From Cyanoderma ruficeps (taxonomy: Eukaryota; Chordata; Aves; Passeriformes; Timaliidae), in assembly GCA_008694505.1 (NCBI GenBank), contig VZDJ01007755.1, forward strand, positions 1,503,409 to 1,567,408: a stretch of DNA of 64,000 nt, in the 5' to 3' direction. The stretch's first letter is position 1. Every line of letters starts with the position of its first letter. Under the pieces are notes generated by a model that did not search any database, was not told the origin of the DNA, and saw nothing but the letters and a program-made list of their open reading frames with translations. Position numbers and translations under genes: made by a program. This document shows, in pieces, positions 50,301-64,000 of this stretch.

Positions 50301-51884
50301 TTTGAAGTGGGCTCTTTACAGACAATTGGCAGACTCTTACCTGCCTCTAGATTAATCTTGATACTAGATGAACACAAAAAATAAAATGGGAAGATAGAAG
50401 GCAGGGACACTGTCTTTACCATTCAAAGCTTGACATCACATATTATTTACTTTGTATTTTTTTAAATATGAGTGTCTTTACAGGGAGTGGGGACCTTTGT
50501 GAGTTCAGGACATTATGTAGCAACAGGCGCTCGTTAGGTTGTTAAAAAATACAATTTATTGTTTTCTATGACAATTTTGTTTTACATACAATTTATATAT
50601 GTAAGAACTTTTGCAACAGTAAGAAAGGCAAAAAACCTCGTTAGATTGAATGAGAATCATGTCATCACATTAATAATAATTTTCATTTCCTCATAGTGAA
50701 ATAAATACAATCCTCAAAGATAAGGGCAAGATTTGAGATGAGTAAATTGGTCTAGAGGCCCAGAATTTTTATAACTCAATTTCTTGGAGTGGCTCATATT
50801 AATTCTGTTCACTTACTCCCACATCTCTAGCAAGTATCATATAGTATTTCCAACAAATGGTTGACTTTCCCTTCTTTTCCCTCCCGAAAGACATTTGTTT
50901 GCAGAAGTTCCGCCAAAAAAGTAATGAAAACTTGACTAATATATTTATTTTATACATCTTCTATGCCAGAAAGGAGCTGAAAGAATCCCATTTGAAAAAA
51001 AGCCTATTAGGCAGCTTGAAATGAAAAAGAATATTCCTTTTTCTTTGCTCTCCGCTAGTCTGTTAAGCTGGAAGACTGACATTATTAGTTCTTTTCACTG
51101 CACCACCTTCTCACTATATTTTATATGTACATTACAATTCCTATTTAGCAGTTTATAAGCTTCCACTTTGGCAATTTAGATGAAGAAATAACCAGTACGT
51201 GCAGGTATCTCTGGTTATCTGTCTTAACTACATCATCTGCAAAAGCAGAAACCTTAATTACCTTAACGCCATCAGGAAAGGAACTTCTGAGTCCTTTCAA
51301 TATAAATGCCCTATTACTGGCTTTTATAGCTGATCTTCAAAATGCTGAGTTGAAACATATGAGAACAGCTGACACTGTGCTGATAGACAAGAGGTCAAAC
51401 CTTTACAGGGTCACATATGTTACTGCTGAAAGCTTAAGTAATTGCTTGCACGCAGGGTTATTTATAGTGTTGAAGAGTGAACCAATAGTATTGGTGTCTG
51501 ATCCATACCTCGTATAGATAAACCAAACTGAATGACAACTCAGGGTACAGATGTCCCTGAAACTCATCTGGTTGACAGACTCCATAAAGTTTATTAAATA
51601 TTGATGGCCACTTAAACAGATTTTCTCTGCTAGTTTCTGGAGCAAAATCCCAAATTATCTGGACTGCATTATAGCCCATGAAATAGCTACTTCAAGGTCT
51701 AGGGAAGGTTGCATCTCAAGCACTTTCATCAAGAACTTTTTCTTTTTTCTGTATCCCCCACAGGTGTCAAAGTTGTTTCTAACTTGGAGCAGGACTTGTA
51801 TTGGTTTCCCCTTTGAACATTTTTAGGTTTGATTATCCTACTGTAAAAACAGTGCTTGGATGCAAACATGCTGCTTGGTTAGGA

Positions 51885-51930
51885 ATACAACAATAAAACA
51901 TCAACACAATACAACAATAAAACAACAGTA
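51885..51930. repeat. Imperfect tandem repeat (ACAACAATAAAACA)
   Basis: Two to three copies of an AATACAACAATAAAACA-like unit. Confidence 0.6.
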
Positions 51931-52967
51931 AAAATAATATGTCTAGTTTATGCATAGTAGTAAAATCCTTTTGCTTGAACCAGGGATTCTTAAACTGCAT
52001 AACAATTAACTGCCATGAAAGACACATAAATAATACCTAGGAAGCCAATAGCTTCCTTCTGAGCAGAAATGTGACTAGCAACTGCTGTCATTGCTCCCAG
52101 CATTACCACAGAGATGGTACACGAGAAAAATAAAGCTGGGGAGGGACTTCTGGAACCCTTTGTGTTTTGCAACATTTTAATACAACTATTCAGTTCAGAA
52201 CAATGAGCAGCTTCTCTCCAGGACACATGCAGGAGGCCTTGCAGCAAAGAAGCAAAAACTTTAATATAATGACCCATTTCACAAAGCAGATTATGTGGTA
52301 GCCTCTCATAACAAAGTAAAATAATTCCCCTGATGTGAACCCTATTTTAAAAGACATCTGCTTACAGTTGTAAGGGATAATATTTTGCAGTGATAGGGAA
52401 GATTTGAATCTCGAGCAAGAGACTGGAATATTGGCTGTGACTACCTACAAGTACCATTTGAACTCTCTCTTACAAAGGTACACTTCCAGATCTCCACAGC
52501 TGTTCATATATCCATCTACTGCACAGATGAGGAGGACAAAGATATCTGCTCAGACTACTTACCTCTTACAGACTTTTAGGTACTTTGGGTAATTGAAAAT
52601 GAAAGAAGTGTGTTTCTAAAACAGACAGAAAAACATTGTCTCAAGATTACAGCCTCTGAAGAAAAGCCACCAAATCTCGGATTTACTCTTACTCAAAACT
52701 GCCATTTACAAATCGCGGAATTTCATGAGAGCAGCAGATGGTGAAAATACATTTTTAATTCATTTACTTTCTGTGTAGTGGGATGAATTCTTTTTGCTCT
52801 CCTTGTATGTATCCTCTCAATACAATTCTAACATCATTTTCAAAAGCTGAAATTGGTAATGAAGTGGGGGATTTTTTCTTCATTTCATTTTGTATGGTTT
52901 TTGAAGTGACAAAGAACTAAAGCTTCACTTATATTTCAAATGCAACACCTGTCAGCATTCATATATA

Positions 52968-53040
52968 TTAGACATATACACACATATATTTACATGCACA
53001 CACACACACATCCACATATATATGTATGCAAGTATGTACA
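52968..53040. repeat. Degenerate CA/TA microsatellite
   Basis: CACACACACACACA flanked by ATATATAT and ACACATATAT blocks. Confidence 0.75.
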
Positions 53041-55079
53041 CTTATGCTTAGAGGGATCCCTGTTAAATATCTACAAATCTGAAAGACAAAAGCTTAATTC
53101 AGGAGCATTTAGGGTTGCGAGCTGCATTGCTGGCATAGTGCTAAATTCAATTTACTAAACCCTTTATGCAATGTTTTATTACACAAAAAATTGTAGATAT
53201 GCCAAAAGTAACAAAGCGGATTGGTGTGGAAGATTTAATGAATTTATGTTGCTCTGGAAGCCTGAATCAAACACGATATTCATGGAGCTTAATTTGGATT
53301 GCTAGTGCTTTTTAAAGTAATTAAGAGCCTATAGTTAGGAGACATTTGAACTGGGCTGGAAATTATGGAAAAATACAATTTATTGCATATCTTTTCTGCA
53401 TTGTGTTATTTTGGGTTCCTTTCTATTTTTAGTGCATACTGCTCTGTCCAAGACTTTCATTTTCCATATATCAGTTCTCCGTTCCCACCAATTTCTGCAA
53501 GAATTGCACCAATGGAAATTGGCAAGAAAGTAAGCTCAAAAATAACAATGAAAGTGCTTGTGCACCATGGTAATACTCCATGGGCTCTCAGGATTTCAGG
53601 TAGATACTTGTGTACCAAGTGCATACAAAGTAATTTTTTGTTCATTCAATATGATCAAATACCTGGAACACCCTTCTCCAGGATTCTTTGAATTTCTTTT
53701 CTTTAATATCAATTCATAGAATTTCCTGATTTGCTTCACCAACCTGATCTCATTTCAACAGTTCTCTTTGTAAGCTGAAATGGAGAACATCTAACAGTCA
53801 GTTCAGTTCAAAATTCAGTTACACAGAAACGTTTTTAATGTAATATTGTGCTGTGATTTATATTCATTTAACAAAGCCAAGCATTAACACACTCAAGAGA
53901 AAGAAGAAAAGAATTAAAGTATTGCTGGACCTTACACTAGACCTTTTCTTCAAAAGCAAAGAAAAAGCAAAATGAAAGCACCTTTAGACTGACCTGTGTA
54001 TTAGAAGAATTAACCACACAACATCAATATGTCAAAATTAGGGCTATCTACAGAATACAGGATGAATCCTGGAGATTCTTCACCAGTGATTTAATGCTCA
54101 TTACGTATCATAAATATTGATCACTAGAGCAGATGGGCAAGGATTTGCTGAGGAAAATTTTGAGAGAAATGAAAATGAATAAATATTTCCTCCATGCCTT
54201 TTCTTCTGTTTTAATGGTAAAAGTATTTGTTTAGAAACCAAAATGTCAGATATACATTAGAAATGTGAAGATTTTTATTTAGAGGGAAAAGCTTCTCTAA
54301 ACAAATTTCAAGCAGTAAATTTCTGACTCTGTCCATTGCAAGCTACAAATTGAGCTTTAAGTGCCTGGACAAAATATGAGAATATTTCTGGGGGTGTTGC
54401 ATCACTGTCACTTGTGATCTGAGTACCCTGTTGGAATAGTCACATTCCACCTTCCCAATTTAACTACTGCTTTGTCTCAGGCAGCTGAATCTCTGCATAG
54501 GTGTTTAACAGATCCATCACAATGGTGATATGTTCCAATGCACAGCAAATACCCAAATCCTTGAAAACAAGGCTGACTCAGGATGTGCAGAACATCACCT
54601 TCTGGAGTACTTGCATATGCTCAGGCACAAAAGGAAGAGTGCCCATCTTTCCTCTAGTCTGATTTTAGTGGGATGACATTGTGACAGCACTTTTAAATGC
54701 TTACACATCAAAGTAAGTGTGTGAAGTTTAGGTGGAATGAATCTGAGTTCTGATGTTCATGATATTCCCTGATAATTCATAAAATCATTAATTTGTGTAT
54801 GATTCAGTAAAGAAATTAATATTAAATAATAAGCACAGCATATTAACCTTCTCTGGGCCTGTGTATAATATAATATAACATAACACAATACAGACTAATA
54901 TGTATGGTAATATGTCTGGGAAGAGTAAAGTTAATTTTTTTAACTGCAAGAGAATTCTGTATTATTCAGAGGGGTTTTCCATACTGTTCATCCTCAAGCT
55001 AGAATGTACAGTGGATTCTACTATTACCTCCTTCCCAAAATGCTATTTACAATCCTTTGAGCCTGTCAGTTCAAACAGT

Positions 55080-55690
55080 TTTCAAACCATTTCACTGCCC
55101 ACCTACCTAATTTGTATTTAATCAATTTGTCTGAGACAACGTTATAATGGACAGAGTGAAAAGACTTATTAATATTCACTAATCTCCTCACATCCACCAA
55201 GAGAGCCATGTTATTACAGAGAGGTATCAGATTAGTAAGCATGATTTTCCCATTTGTAAATCCATCTCTTAGTCACCTTCATGTCTTTAATGTAGCTGGA
55301 AAACAGCTTCCAGGATGATTTGTTCCATGACCTTCCCAGGGATTGAGGTGTGGCTGACCAGTCTGTGTTTTCTCCTTGCCCTTTTTGAAGTTATGAGTGA
55401 CATTTGCTTTCTTCCAGCTCACACGAGCCGAGCCGCTCCTGATTGCCACAACTTTTCAAAGATAACTGAGAGAGGCCTTGTGGTGGCAACACCTGAACCC
55501 TCCTCACTGTGGGTTTATCCCATCAGATCCTATCAATTTGTGAATGCCCAGTTTGTTTAAATGTTTCTTAATCTGATTCTCCTCCATGGGGGGGTGAATT
55601 CCTCTTTTTCCAGAACATCCCAGAGTTCTCACAGATCTTGTATTGCTGATGGTCGATCTTATCAGTAAAGATCCTCTGTGCTGGCTCAGG
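55080..55690 (-). mobile_element. Old antisense CR1 fragment from the reverse transcriptase region
   Basis: The plus strand matches reverse-complement internal CR1: CCACCAAGAGAGCC, ATCAGATTAGTAAGCATGA, GATTTGTTCCATGACCTTCC, GTGGCTGACCAGTCTGTG, GTGACATTTGCTTTCTTCCA and CCCATCAGATCCTATCAATT correspond in order to known CR1 landmarks. Many substitutions and no intact frame. Limits are approximate. Confidence 0.72.
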
Positions 55691-58432
55691 TGGCTTCAAT
55701 GCTGCTAATATGAATTGTGTAATTTTTCACTAGTAATGGATGGGTTAGAAATAATTTTCTTCGACATTCAAGTTCTAGTCTCTTTTTTTTTTTACAGCCA
55801 TTAGCCAGAAAACCCTTATTTTTCCCTACCAGCAGAGATTTGCATTTGCAGAGAGCTCTGTTCATTGTGGTGAAGATGTGGGACTAGAAACCTCAGGATA
55901 TGCAGCAGCTTTGAAGGAATAACTCTTTGGTAAATCTAATCACATACCACTGCTTCAGTGCTACTAGTCCTGAACTAACTAGATTAAAACCAGGAAGTTC
56001 TGTACATGCAACAATAACTCCTACTATTTTTCAGAATTCCCCCAATAAACAGAGAAAAAGCACAGAGTGGCTCATAAATAAATAATGCAAGCCACAGAAA
56101 TGCCATAATATTTTGTTTTATTTTACTGCTGAAAAATTTCCACTCTGAAGACCAGTTTTATCTTCCATATCGAAGAATATCTTGTTACCACAAAGTACTG
56201 AAAGTCACACATTCTGACTTGTTAGATATGGCAGAAATTGATCTTAGCTGAAAAAGTAAAAAGCCACAGCAAAATTATCATAACTATAAATTGCATCTGA
56301 AGAGCACCATTGCTTTTGTGTGTGTGTGTAAGTGGTAATACAGACAATGAATTCAAACACGTCATAATTAAACAATTCAACAAATGAGTAGGAACTGAAA
56401 GTGTTTCCTGGAACTGAGAATGGCCAGAGTGAAAATAAGAATGAAACACAGTCATAATAAAAAAGGATACTTGGGAAGCACTTATTGTTTAGGATTTTTC
56501 TGAGATTCTCTTTTTAGTTTTTTCCATGCTGTACTAGCCTGATTGCTAACAAGTTTTCTCTTTTACAGACACCTTTCTCTCACTTTTGTTACCTGAAAAT
56601 CGTAAGGAGAATATATTATACCAGGCAAGGAGAAATCCCTTTGACAGAAAATGCCTTCCATTTGTTTAGAGGTTTTCTAATTTTAAGCAAGAGAACAAAC
56701 TCCCATCATAACACTATAATAAACTTCTGCATGCTCATTTTTATGTTTTATTGATGTGATAGAAATAAATCACTGATAGGCAAACCTCAAAAAAGATTTA
56801 GAGGCCATATCTAAAGCTTAGAAAGTCACTGGAAATCCACTGGAAGCAGACATTTGCAGTGGCAGGGATCTGGGGGAACTATGCTGACACACAGTGGGGT
56901 TCACTGAGTGCACAGGCACAGGAGGAAGGAGTGGGGTGCTCAGCTGCTGCACAGTCACAGAAAGCTTTTTCCCTTTCAGCCCTGCTGTCCAGCAACTGTG
57001 GTTAATGCCAGCAGATAACAGCTGCTAATGCGGCCTGGGATGAGCAGAGGGATTGACTCTGTTTGCTGAAGGGCAGAGACCAGTATGGGCCAGGAACAGT
57101 AGAGGCTTAAAAGAGAAAAAAAAAAATAGCAGGAAATATGCTGGGGCAGAAAGATGGCATATTTTAGAACAATATGCTATTTTTCTTTGAGATACAAACA
57201 GAAGACCTGCTAGGAAAACTGGGGGCTTGATTACAGTACCCTGCTTTTGACGCAGGGCTAAAAGTTACTTGCTTACCACTGTATGCACTAAACATCTCCA
57301 TTTAGCAACTACAGGTTAGCAAAATATATAAATGACATTTCTGAACTGTCATTGGTGCAATATGATATTTCCCCATAGCATATGGACTTAGAAATGATCT
57401 CCCTTGCCATTGGCTGGAGCAAATGCTTCATTTCCTGAGCCTTTGGATATATTTGCATCATAGGACTGTCACTCTACAGCCCATACCTAAAGCCCCAAGG
57501 TCATTAATCATCTCTATGAAAGATATAAAGCTACTGGAATAGAACTCTGTCACCAGACAAATTACAGTATATTTCCGACCTTGTGTCTTAAATATTTATC
57601 ATTGCTGTAAGTAGATTTGTGGGGCTGCTCTTTTTAAGAATCTGAAGAAAGCTGCAATGAAGGGAAGCTTGTCACTTGTTCTATGAATAAATAGGGCACT
57701 TCAAGATCCATCAATCTGATGTCTTCCCAAAGCAATAAATTCAGCTTCAAAAGGGAAAAAAACTTCCACCTTCAGCTGTAGATTTAATTTGTCATTATTG
57801 TACATGTATGTTTCTTTTGATGGTTTAAAAGCAATTCTTAGTGACAATATTTGGCAAAAACATGAAAAAAATACCTTTACAAAACCTAATGCTGTGTTTC
57901 ACTTTGAAATTTATGTCATTATTCTCACATCTATTTCCAGACTTTATTATGGTGTGTGGTAGAAAAATCCCATCAAATCAATCAGAATCTTTGAAGAAGG
58001 GTTTTTCACAGTTGTCATTTATTCTGCCTGTTTTTTTACTCTGTTTCAAATAACCAGGAGAAAACACCCTTATCTTTCAGTGAAAACACCCTCACCCTTC
58101 TCTTGGTTGCTTCTTTCAAAAACAAGAGGTATCTAATATTTTTGTGCCCCATGGTACACCTCAGATATGAAATACAGCAATGTCATGAGGCTGCACTGCA
58201 GCACGGCAGAGGTCAGTCCCCGTGGGAAGGAAGTGGTAAACTAACTAGAGACAATACAGGCTTATTTTTTTTGTTTGGTTGGGGATCTTTTGTCTGTTTG
58301 GTTAGTTGTTTTTTTCTTTCTTTTTTTGTCCCAAGGAATTTTCTGAAAGAAAGCAGGAGAAAGTGTTGCATGAATCCTGTGAGATGTTGTCTTCTCTGTG
58401 TTGAATGAAAAACTCTTTAAATAATCAGAAAG

Positions 58433-58467
58433 GGGAAGGGAAGGGAAGGGAAGGGAAGGGAAGGGAA
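58433..58467. repeat. (GGGAA)7 pentanucleotide repeat
   Basis: Seven perfect GGGAA units, purine-only on the plus strand. Confidence 0.97.
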
Positions 58468-58501
58468 GTTGGGCAGCCAGTGAACTGGGTGTAATGGACA
58501 G

Positions 58502-58503
<2 letters not shown>

Positions 58504-58533
<30 letters not shown>
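58504..58533. repeat. (TG)15 microsatellite
   Basis: Fifteen uninterrupted TG units. Confidence 0.97.
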
Positions 58534-58534
<1 letters not shown>

Positions 58535-58639
58535 CTTTGGAAGACTACCCATAAGAGGGAGCAAAAGAACATCACAAATACTTGAATGTTTTTTCATAGT
58601 CTATTGTGGTCGCAAGCCAAAGTGAGCAGTCATGAATGA

Positions 58640-58675
58640 GAATGTTTCCTCAGGCTTGAATGTTTCCTCAGGCTT
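58640..58675. repeat. Perfect 18-bp tandem duplication
   Basis: GAATGTTTCCTCAGGCTT occurs twice head to tail (58640-58657 and 58658-58675). Confidence 0.95.
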
Positions 58676-61600
58676 TTGCCTGATGATCAGGGTTGTCTAT
58701 GTGTAATTTCAGTGCACATGTACAGCTCACATCCGTGCAAGAGCAACTTCCTTTTCTGCCAGAAAACCTGTGCAGAGTGGCAGGTAGTGTTTAATGCAAC
58801 TTATGGTCCTGTGAAGGTCTGGAACTAAAGCTTGACTGGCTATAAACATGAGAGAGAAACTGAAATGGCACATTACTACTCACACCAAAGAGGTATTTCA
58901 TATGATTTACATGTAATTGATGGAAGTGTATGCTATTTCAATAGTCCATGCAAATCAAGTGTGTCACATGGTTTGCTATTCAAAGGCACAAATAAATAGT
59001 GTAATATTAACAGTTCAGAAATAGTGTCATGGAAAGGACAGGCATGCACACCTAACTGAAGACACTGAGTTTCACAGAGTAACTTTGCTGTTTAATAGCA
59101 TGTACATTTGCTGGCCCACATTTTGTTTCCTCCAGGCTTGCACTAAGCACACCTGCAGCGAGGAGCTAGTTGCCAAACCAATAATCTATGTTTTTCACAT
59201 CTTCCAGAACCAGACGCATCATCCTCCATAGTATAATACAATCATAAATTCCTACTCCTCAGGTCTTTTGAGTATTCCCTTGGATTACTCAAGTTCCCTC
59301 CACTGCTGAGAAGTGTTCACAAGCACATTAGCCAATGCATTTCTGTATGTGTTTGTGCGAAAAAGTAGTCTGTAAGCTGTATATCACTGTGCACTGACAC
59401 CAGTGAAACTCTCGTCCTCCTGTGCTCTGTTCTCCTGTGCTTTATCATGGCTTTAGGGTGCTATGCCTCATTACAATTTTAGTCTGTTCAGATCAGCAGT
59501 TGACCTTTCCCTTTGTTATGGAAAACTCCATGCATATTCCTGGAGCTACACAAATGATAAATAAAATTCACCTAATCCCTAGCTGCATCACCTAGCCCCT
59601 ACTGGTGTGCACAGAAATTCTCCATACTAATTTTTCTAACATCACTATCTGCCCCTAGGTATTCATCACTGTGAACAGCCAATGACCAGGCTATAACCTG
59701 GAAAAATTGAATGGAAGGACACATTTTAAGCAGCTCAGAGTAAATACGTAAATAGCTTAATTACCAGAATTGTCCAATAGAAACAAGAGTCTGTACAGAA
59801 ATATTGTTTTACCTCTGTCTCCCTCTCTACCTCTGTTCTTTAAGGTTCTTTTTCTTGAAGTCTTAAAGTTCAGCCTCATATACAGCATTTGTTTGTTTTA
59901 GTGCCCTGGTACCTAATGCATGACATTTAATAAGCTTATAATTTACTAAAGCCTAAAAATGGTTCTGTTCCAAAATAATGTTGAAGAAACATCAGACGGT
60001 CTGTCATCCTGTACCAGGAAAGAATGAGTAAGTGCTAAAAGTGGCTTCACATCCTTTCTATATATAGAAATCCTATTACAATTACCCTTAACTGTCCTTT
60101 GCCTTGCTGTAGTAGTTTCTTCTGTGTCCTCTATACCTCCATAAGTAAATACAATAAGATGCCAGGGTTTGTTTGTGTATAAAAAGAAGAGGCAATCCTG
60201 ATCCACTTTTAGTGTATAGCTAATTTCCAAGCAAATGTGTGGTATCCTCATCCTTATCTTCACCTTTGTTTCACACTTTGTATGTACAGTAGCAGTTCTT
60301 GATGCTGTATCTATTTTCACTTTTTGAGAATTAAACTGTTTCTCACAGTATCTCCCATTGTCACATCTTGTGTTTGGAGTACAAAGCATTCAGAAAAGAG
60401 TAGGCCAGCATTAATAGCTTCAGGAGGCAAATCTGTGCAGAATTCTTGGCCTGCATAAGGAATGAAGGTGGATTTTAGTGAAGGACCTGCCACAGATGGA
60501 TAATGATTATAATAATCACCAGTGCATCTCATCACTTTTTTTAGCAGTTCTTTAAAAGGCTTCTTTGTTGACAAAGTTTTTTATTCTTGTTGCTGTCAGT
60601 GCAGAGCCTGTTTCCTTCCTTCTGAAGATTAATGGTCAGTTAACTGCTCATGGCTGAGCAAGGTTCATTAAAGGAATATTGTCTAATCATCTACAACGCT
60701 GCCTGTCTCTCCTTATTTTAAGCATATAATTTTGTGGAAACAGGATCAGAGATTAATTGAGTCAATTAGCAGCTAGATTTGCAGACAGTTCGGGAGACCT
60801 AAGACTTCCCACTTACTGTATTGATTTGTGTGCAAAATGGCATCTAATTTTCCACACTTCTAGGACTGGCAGGCATCCAGTCTGTTGTTTTTCTATCCTA
60901 ATGGCTAAGAACAGGCCATGTGATCTTTGCCAATAAGTTGCATTTCTTTAATCTTCCTTCTAAATGCAGTCATTCTATTTAGGTACTCGTGGGCTTGTTT
61001 AATATATTTTTCAAAAATCAAGCTATGTTGGCAAAATACAGGCCCAGAGAAGCTCAAATCAAAGACATAAACTCTAAATCAGGAGTTACAGTGCTTACCT
61101 GACTGAAAATGGGCCAACTTCTGTACTGTGGTAACCTGTAGATTTCTGGTGAATCACTGCTTTTCACAGAAGAGGACAAGCTAACATTAAATTCTTCAGT
61201 ATGTATATATAGTTTGAAAGTTTAGGCTACTCTCTCTTCCCACATCTGGTCTTTATCATTCCTTACCTTAAGGCAGAGCTCATGCAGTTGATGGGTAGCT
61301 TCTGGCCATTGATCAGGACCCAAGAATGGGTTCCAAGCATTCAGAAAAGCACTGCTACTTTCTTCCTGGGTGTGCTTAGAAGTACATGGGAACCATTACA
61401 TGAAGCTAAATACTGCTGCTTTACAGGTGAAAACTCTAGCAGAATTTCTATTTAATCTTTTGTCTTCCATCCTAATAGTGCTGATGTACTTCCCAATCAT
61501 TAGTGATGGAAGACCCCTTATGTCTTTACAAGATACAGAGGAAATCAGTGATTTAATCTGTTGCTCTATTTGTGAAAATTATGAGGAGCTTTGACTTGCA

Positions 61601-64000
61601 AGAGTAAATGTTTTTGTGACTATCCCTGCTGAGGAAGACCACTCCAGCCACACTGTATTCTCCTCTTGCACCAGCAGAAAGTGTACGCCTACTGCTGACT
61701 CTCAGACTACAGACTTGCTTGACCTAAAGTTTCAGGAAAAATTTTTTTAGATACAGCTTTTCCAGTAAGTAGTGAAATATTGTGAAGACCAGCTTTTATG
61801 TTAATAAGAAAAGGAGTGGACATTCATGTGTTTTTATTAATGACTGTCACATATTTAATTCTGTGTAAAATAGAAGTTGGTGAGATAGAAGTGAAGGAAG
61901 GAGGAGAACAAACTTCAGTATCTGATTCAGATAGCATTTAAGTCATTGAGAAGTGGGTGACTGATTTGAATGGACTTTCACAGGGATCAAGGAACCTCAG
62001 CTACAGAACTGAAACCCCTCCAAAGTCATAGAACATGATCACCTGCTACACCTACTGATATTTATTTCTGTTATTTCCCTACAGATAGCCCTCAGTTTGG
62101 AAGGTTAAGCAAGGCTTTTGGAAGCTCTGCAAATCCTTTAGTGTCTTTCAATAGAATAGCTCTCTGTTGCTCAGATGATAATAGCAATTCTTTGTCCTTC
62201 CTTCAATTACTCTTGCTTCAGCAAGGAATCAGATCCTCAGTATCCAACATTTTCATGTAGCGATTTTTTTGCTGTTCACATGTCTAAAATGAAATTGAGA
62301 GTTTTAATCTGCTTGTTTACTAAGGTTCATTAACAGCCTTTAGTCCACCTCCTCAGTTTTCCATCAGCAAGTACTACCATTCAGCAGATTGGAGAAGAGA
62401 GATAATTGCTTGAAAGACATAAACCACAACTAATGCAAGACTGCACGAACCAGCTCATTAGCAAGAGTCCACTTCCAAAGTGAAATTCAAAGCTCTGGGC
62501 CAGTTATGCGCATAAATGTTGATTCTTGGGGATTATTTAGTGAAGGTGGTGGGAAGTGTGCTATTGTAAGAAACCACAGCTTTCATTTACTTAGTGGGTG
62601 CAACAGATTCTCAGCTACTTTGTGTAATCAGATTTGCTTCTTTACCTAATTCATGGCATCCTGTTAGCTTTAAAAAAAATACAGGAAACCTTGTTTCTAA
62701 AGTGGCAGTTTTTAGCCTCTTTCTCATCTGTTAGACCAGATTACCTACTTGCTATTTCCCTTTCAGGACTGTGATAGGAAAACATCTTCTCTCCTGGTTT
62801 CTTTAAAGGAAATGTTTGTCACTGACTCTTTTGTCTCTTCCTCCTGTTATCAGCTGCCCTTTTGCTCCATGGCAGGCAGGTATTCTTGAAGGTGAGAAAT
62901 CACTATGAGAGGACCACTAGGGAAATGGGAAACTTTCAACGAATCTGAGTCTGGTATGGCAGAAGTTCTGGTGAAAGTTGACCCCACAGTTTCTTAGGAC
63001 AGATTGCTGAGTAGCCACATATTAAAAATTGCTATTAGCCCCTGTCTTTCTCAAAAGAGAATCAGCAATTTTATGAAGAAGGTATCTGAAGACTTGCACT
63101 ATACTGGAAAGCAGCAAAAAGCAAGCCTTTCCCAAATTATGCCTTTTGCAATGGAAATAAGATTCTTCCTCCTAGTGCCCCCTCCTATGTTTGTGTTGCA
63201 TTTTTCAGTACAATTTTTTTTTTAAAATTCAGTGAAGCCAGCTGTGAAGCTATTTTAGCCAAGAATAAGAGTTGTAAGAATCATGAATACTAAATTCTAT
63301 TTATATAATACCAGAGTCACAGCAGACATACAATATTACAGCAAAGAAGAGAACATCATTTAGGTAAAAAGACTTCAGTGTATGAATAAAAGGCTCTAAG
63401 CAAAGTGAAAACTTCCCTTTCAGTCCCTTTAAACTACTCACATCCTCCAAAATTGTAGCAAAGACCATATACCTCAGGTTTGTAGCTTTCTCAGGAAGTG
63501 TTGTCTTTTATTTCTAAGAGCGGATGTCAGTTGTGACTTACAGCATATGGCCAAAGCCAAATCCCACCTGCCACGGGATTTAGGCAGATATTTGTCACTG
63601 AAGTCCTGTATTACCTAAAAAATGCACAACTTAAGGAAGTACCAGGAGGGACCTAAACTCTTTTCCTTTCTACTTCAAAGCCTCTCCTCTGATATACAAA
63701 CCCTGGAAAGCAGAAAATATGTGTCCCTTGTGATCTCTTTGTTTAAGGGTCTCTTTTTAGAATCTGACAAAATGGTTTGGGGTGCTTATTACACCCCGAA
63801 TTTTGTAAACCAAACCGATGTCTTAGTAACACAACAGAATGAAAAATCCCACTATACTTATTTGCCTATCTTAAAAGTATGCTGCTAAACACATTGCATG
63901 CAAATGAGAGGCAAATTAGCATATCTGACCACAGACAGTCATTCTCTGAAGAGTAGTGTGTTTAGATATAAATGATTACCCAGTAATGAAATAGCAGCAG

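Larger units (their letters stand above)
43151..55079 (-). other. KCNB2 intron, part 2
   Basis: AT-rich sequence with no recognisable gene. Holds the poly-T/N tract at 47301-47341 and CA/TA microsatellites near 52970-53040. Position 45859-46200 is somewhat richer in G+C but shows no coding homology. Confidence 0.7.
55691..64000 (-). other. KCNB2 intron, part 3
   Basis: AT-rich sequence to the end of the window. The T1-domain exon of KCNB2 is not found here. Contains the GGGAA and TG microsatellites and a short duplication near 58640. Two overlapping minus-strand frames (59946-60389 and 60317-60574) are open but show no family I recognise. Confidence 0.7.

Noticed and set aside
59946..60574. 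Two overlapping minus-strand open frames (147 and 85 codons)
   Set aside because: They are in different frames. I recognise no domain or repeat in them, splice context is unclear, and they lie in a KCNB2 intron. Probably chance; a protein search would settle it.
1..64000. CRISPR arrays, tRNA or rRNA genes, operons
   Set aside because: None seen. The sequence is eukaryotic and no tRNA-like cloverleaf or spaced-repeat array was noticed, although structured RNA searches were not run.

Overview
This window is vertebrate nuclear DNA, most likely from a bird. It is AT-rich and has large introns with GT-AG boundaries. Its recognisable repeats are CR1 LINE fragments, one ending in the typical CR1 tail (ATTCTGTGATTCTGTGA), plus one solo retroviral LTR. 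There is no sign of bacterial gene organisation.

Region 1 (1217-15766, + strand) holds the 3' part of an ATAD2/ATAD2B-family gene: 16 coding exons with compatible phases plus one probable extra 69-nt exon. The exons encode an intact first AAA+ ATPase domain, a degenerate second AAA domain, a bromodomain, a linker and the conserved C-terminal helix region. The 5' exons lie upstream of the window. The protein mixes ATAD2-like and ATAD2B-like residues, and parts of its bromodomain are unusually divergent, so it may be a third paralog rather than ATAD2 itself.

Region 2 (15767-33554) is the space between two convergent genes. It holds a sense CR1 3' end, a 588-bp solo LTR inserted in another CR1 tail with a 6-bp target-site duplication, and an antisense CR1. 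The rest is unique AT-rich DNA in which I see no gene.

Region 3 (33555-35717, - strand) is the large terminal coding exon of KCNB2 (Kv2.2): 720 codons covering S1 to the C-terminus. The N-terminal T1 domain exon is not in the window, so 35718-64000 is KCNB2 intron or upstream sequence. That stretch contains an isolated CpG island (about 42880-43140), an antisense CR1 remnant (about 55080-55690), microsatellites and one ambiguous base (47320) in a poly-T tract.

The two genes have no evident functional link: one is a chromatin-associated AAA+ bromodomain protein and the other a delayed-rectifier K+ channel. They are tail-to-tail neighbours. Comparisons with human proteins were made from memory, and no alignment or search was run.
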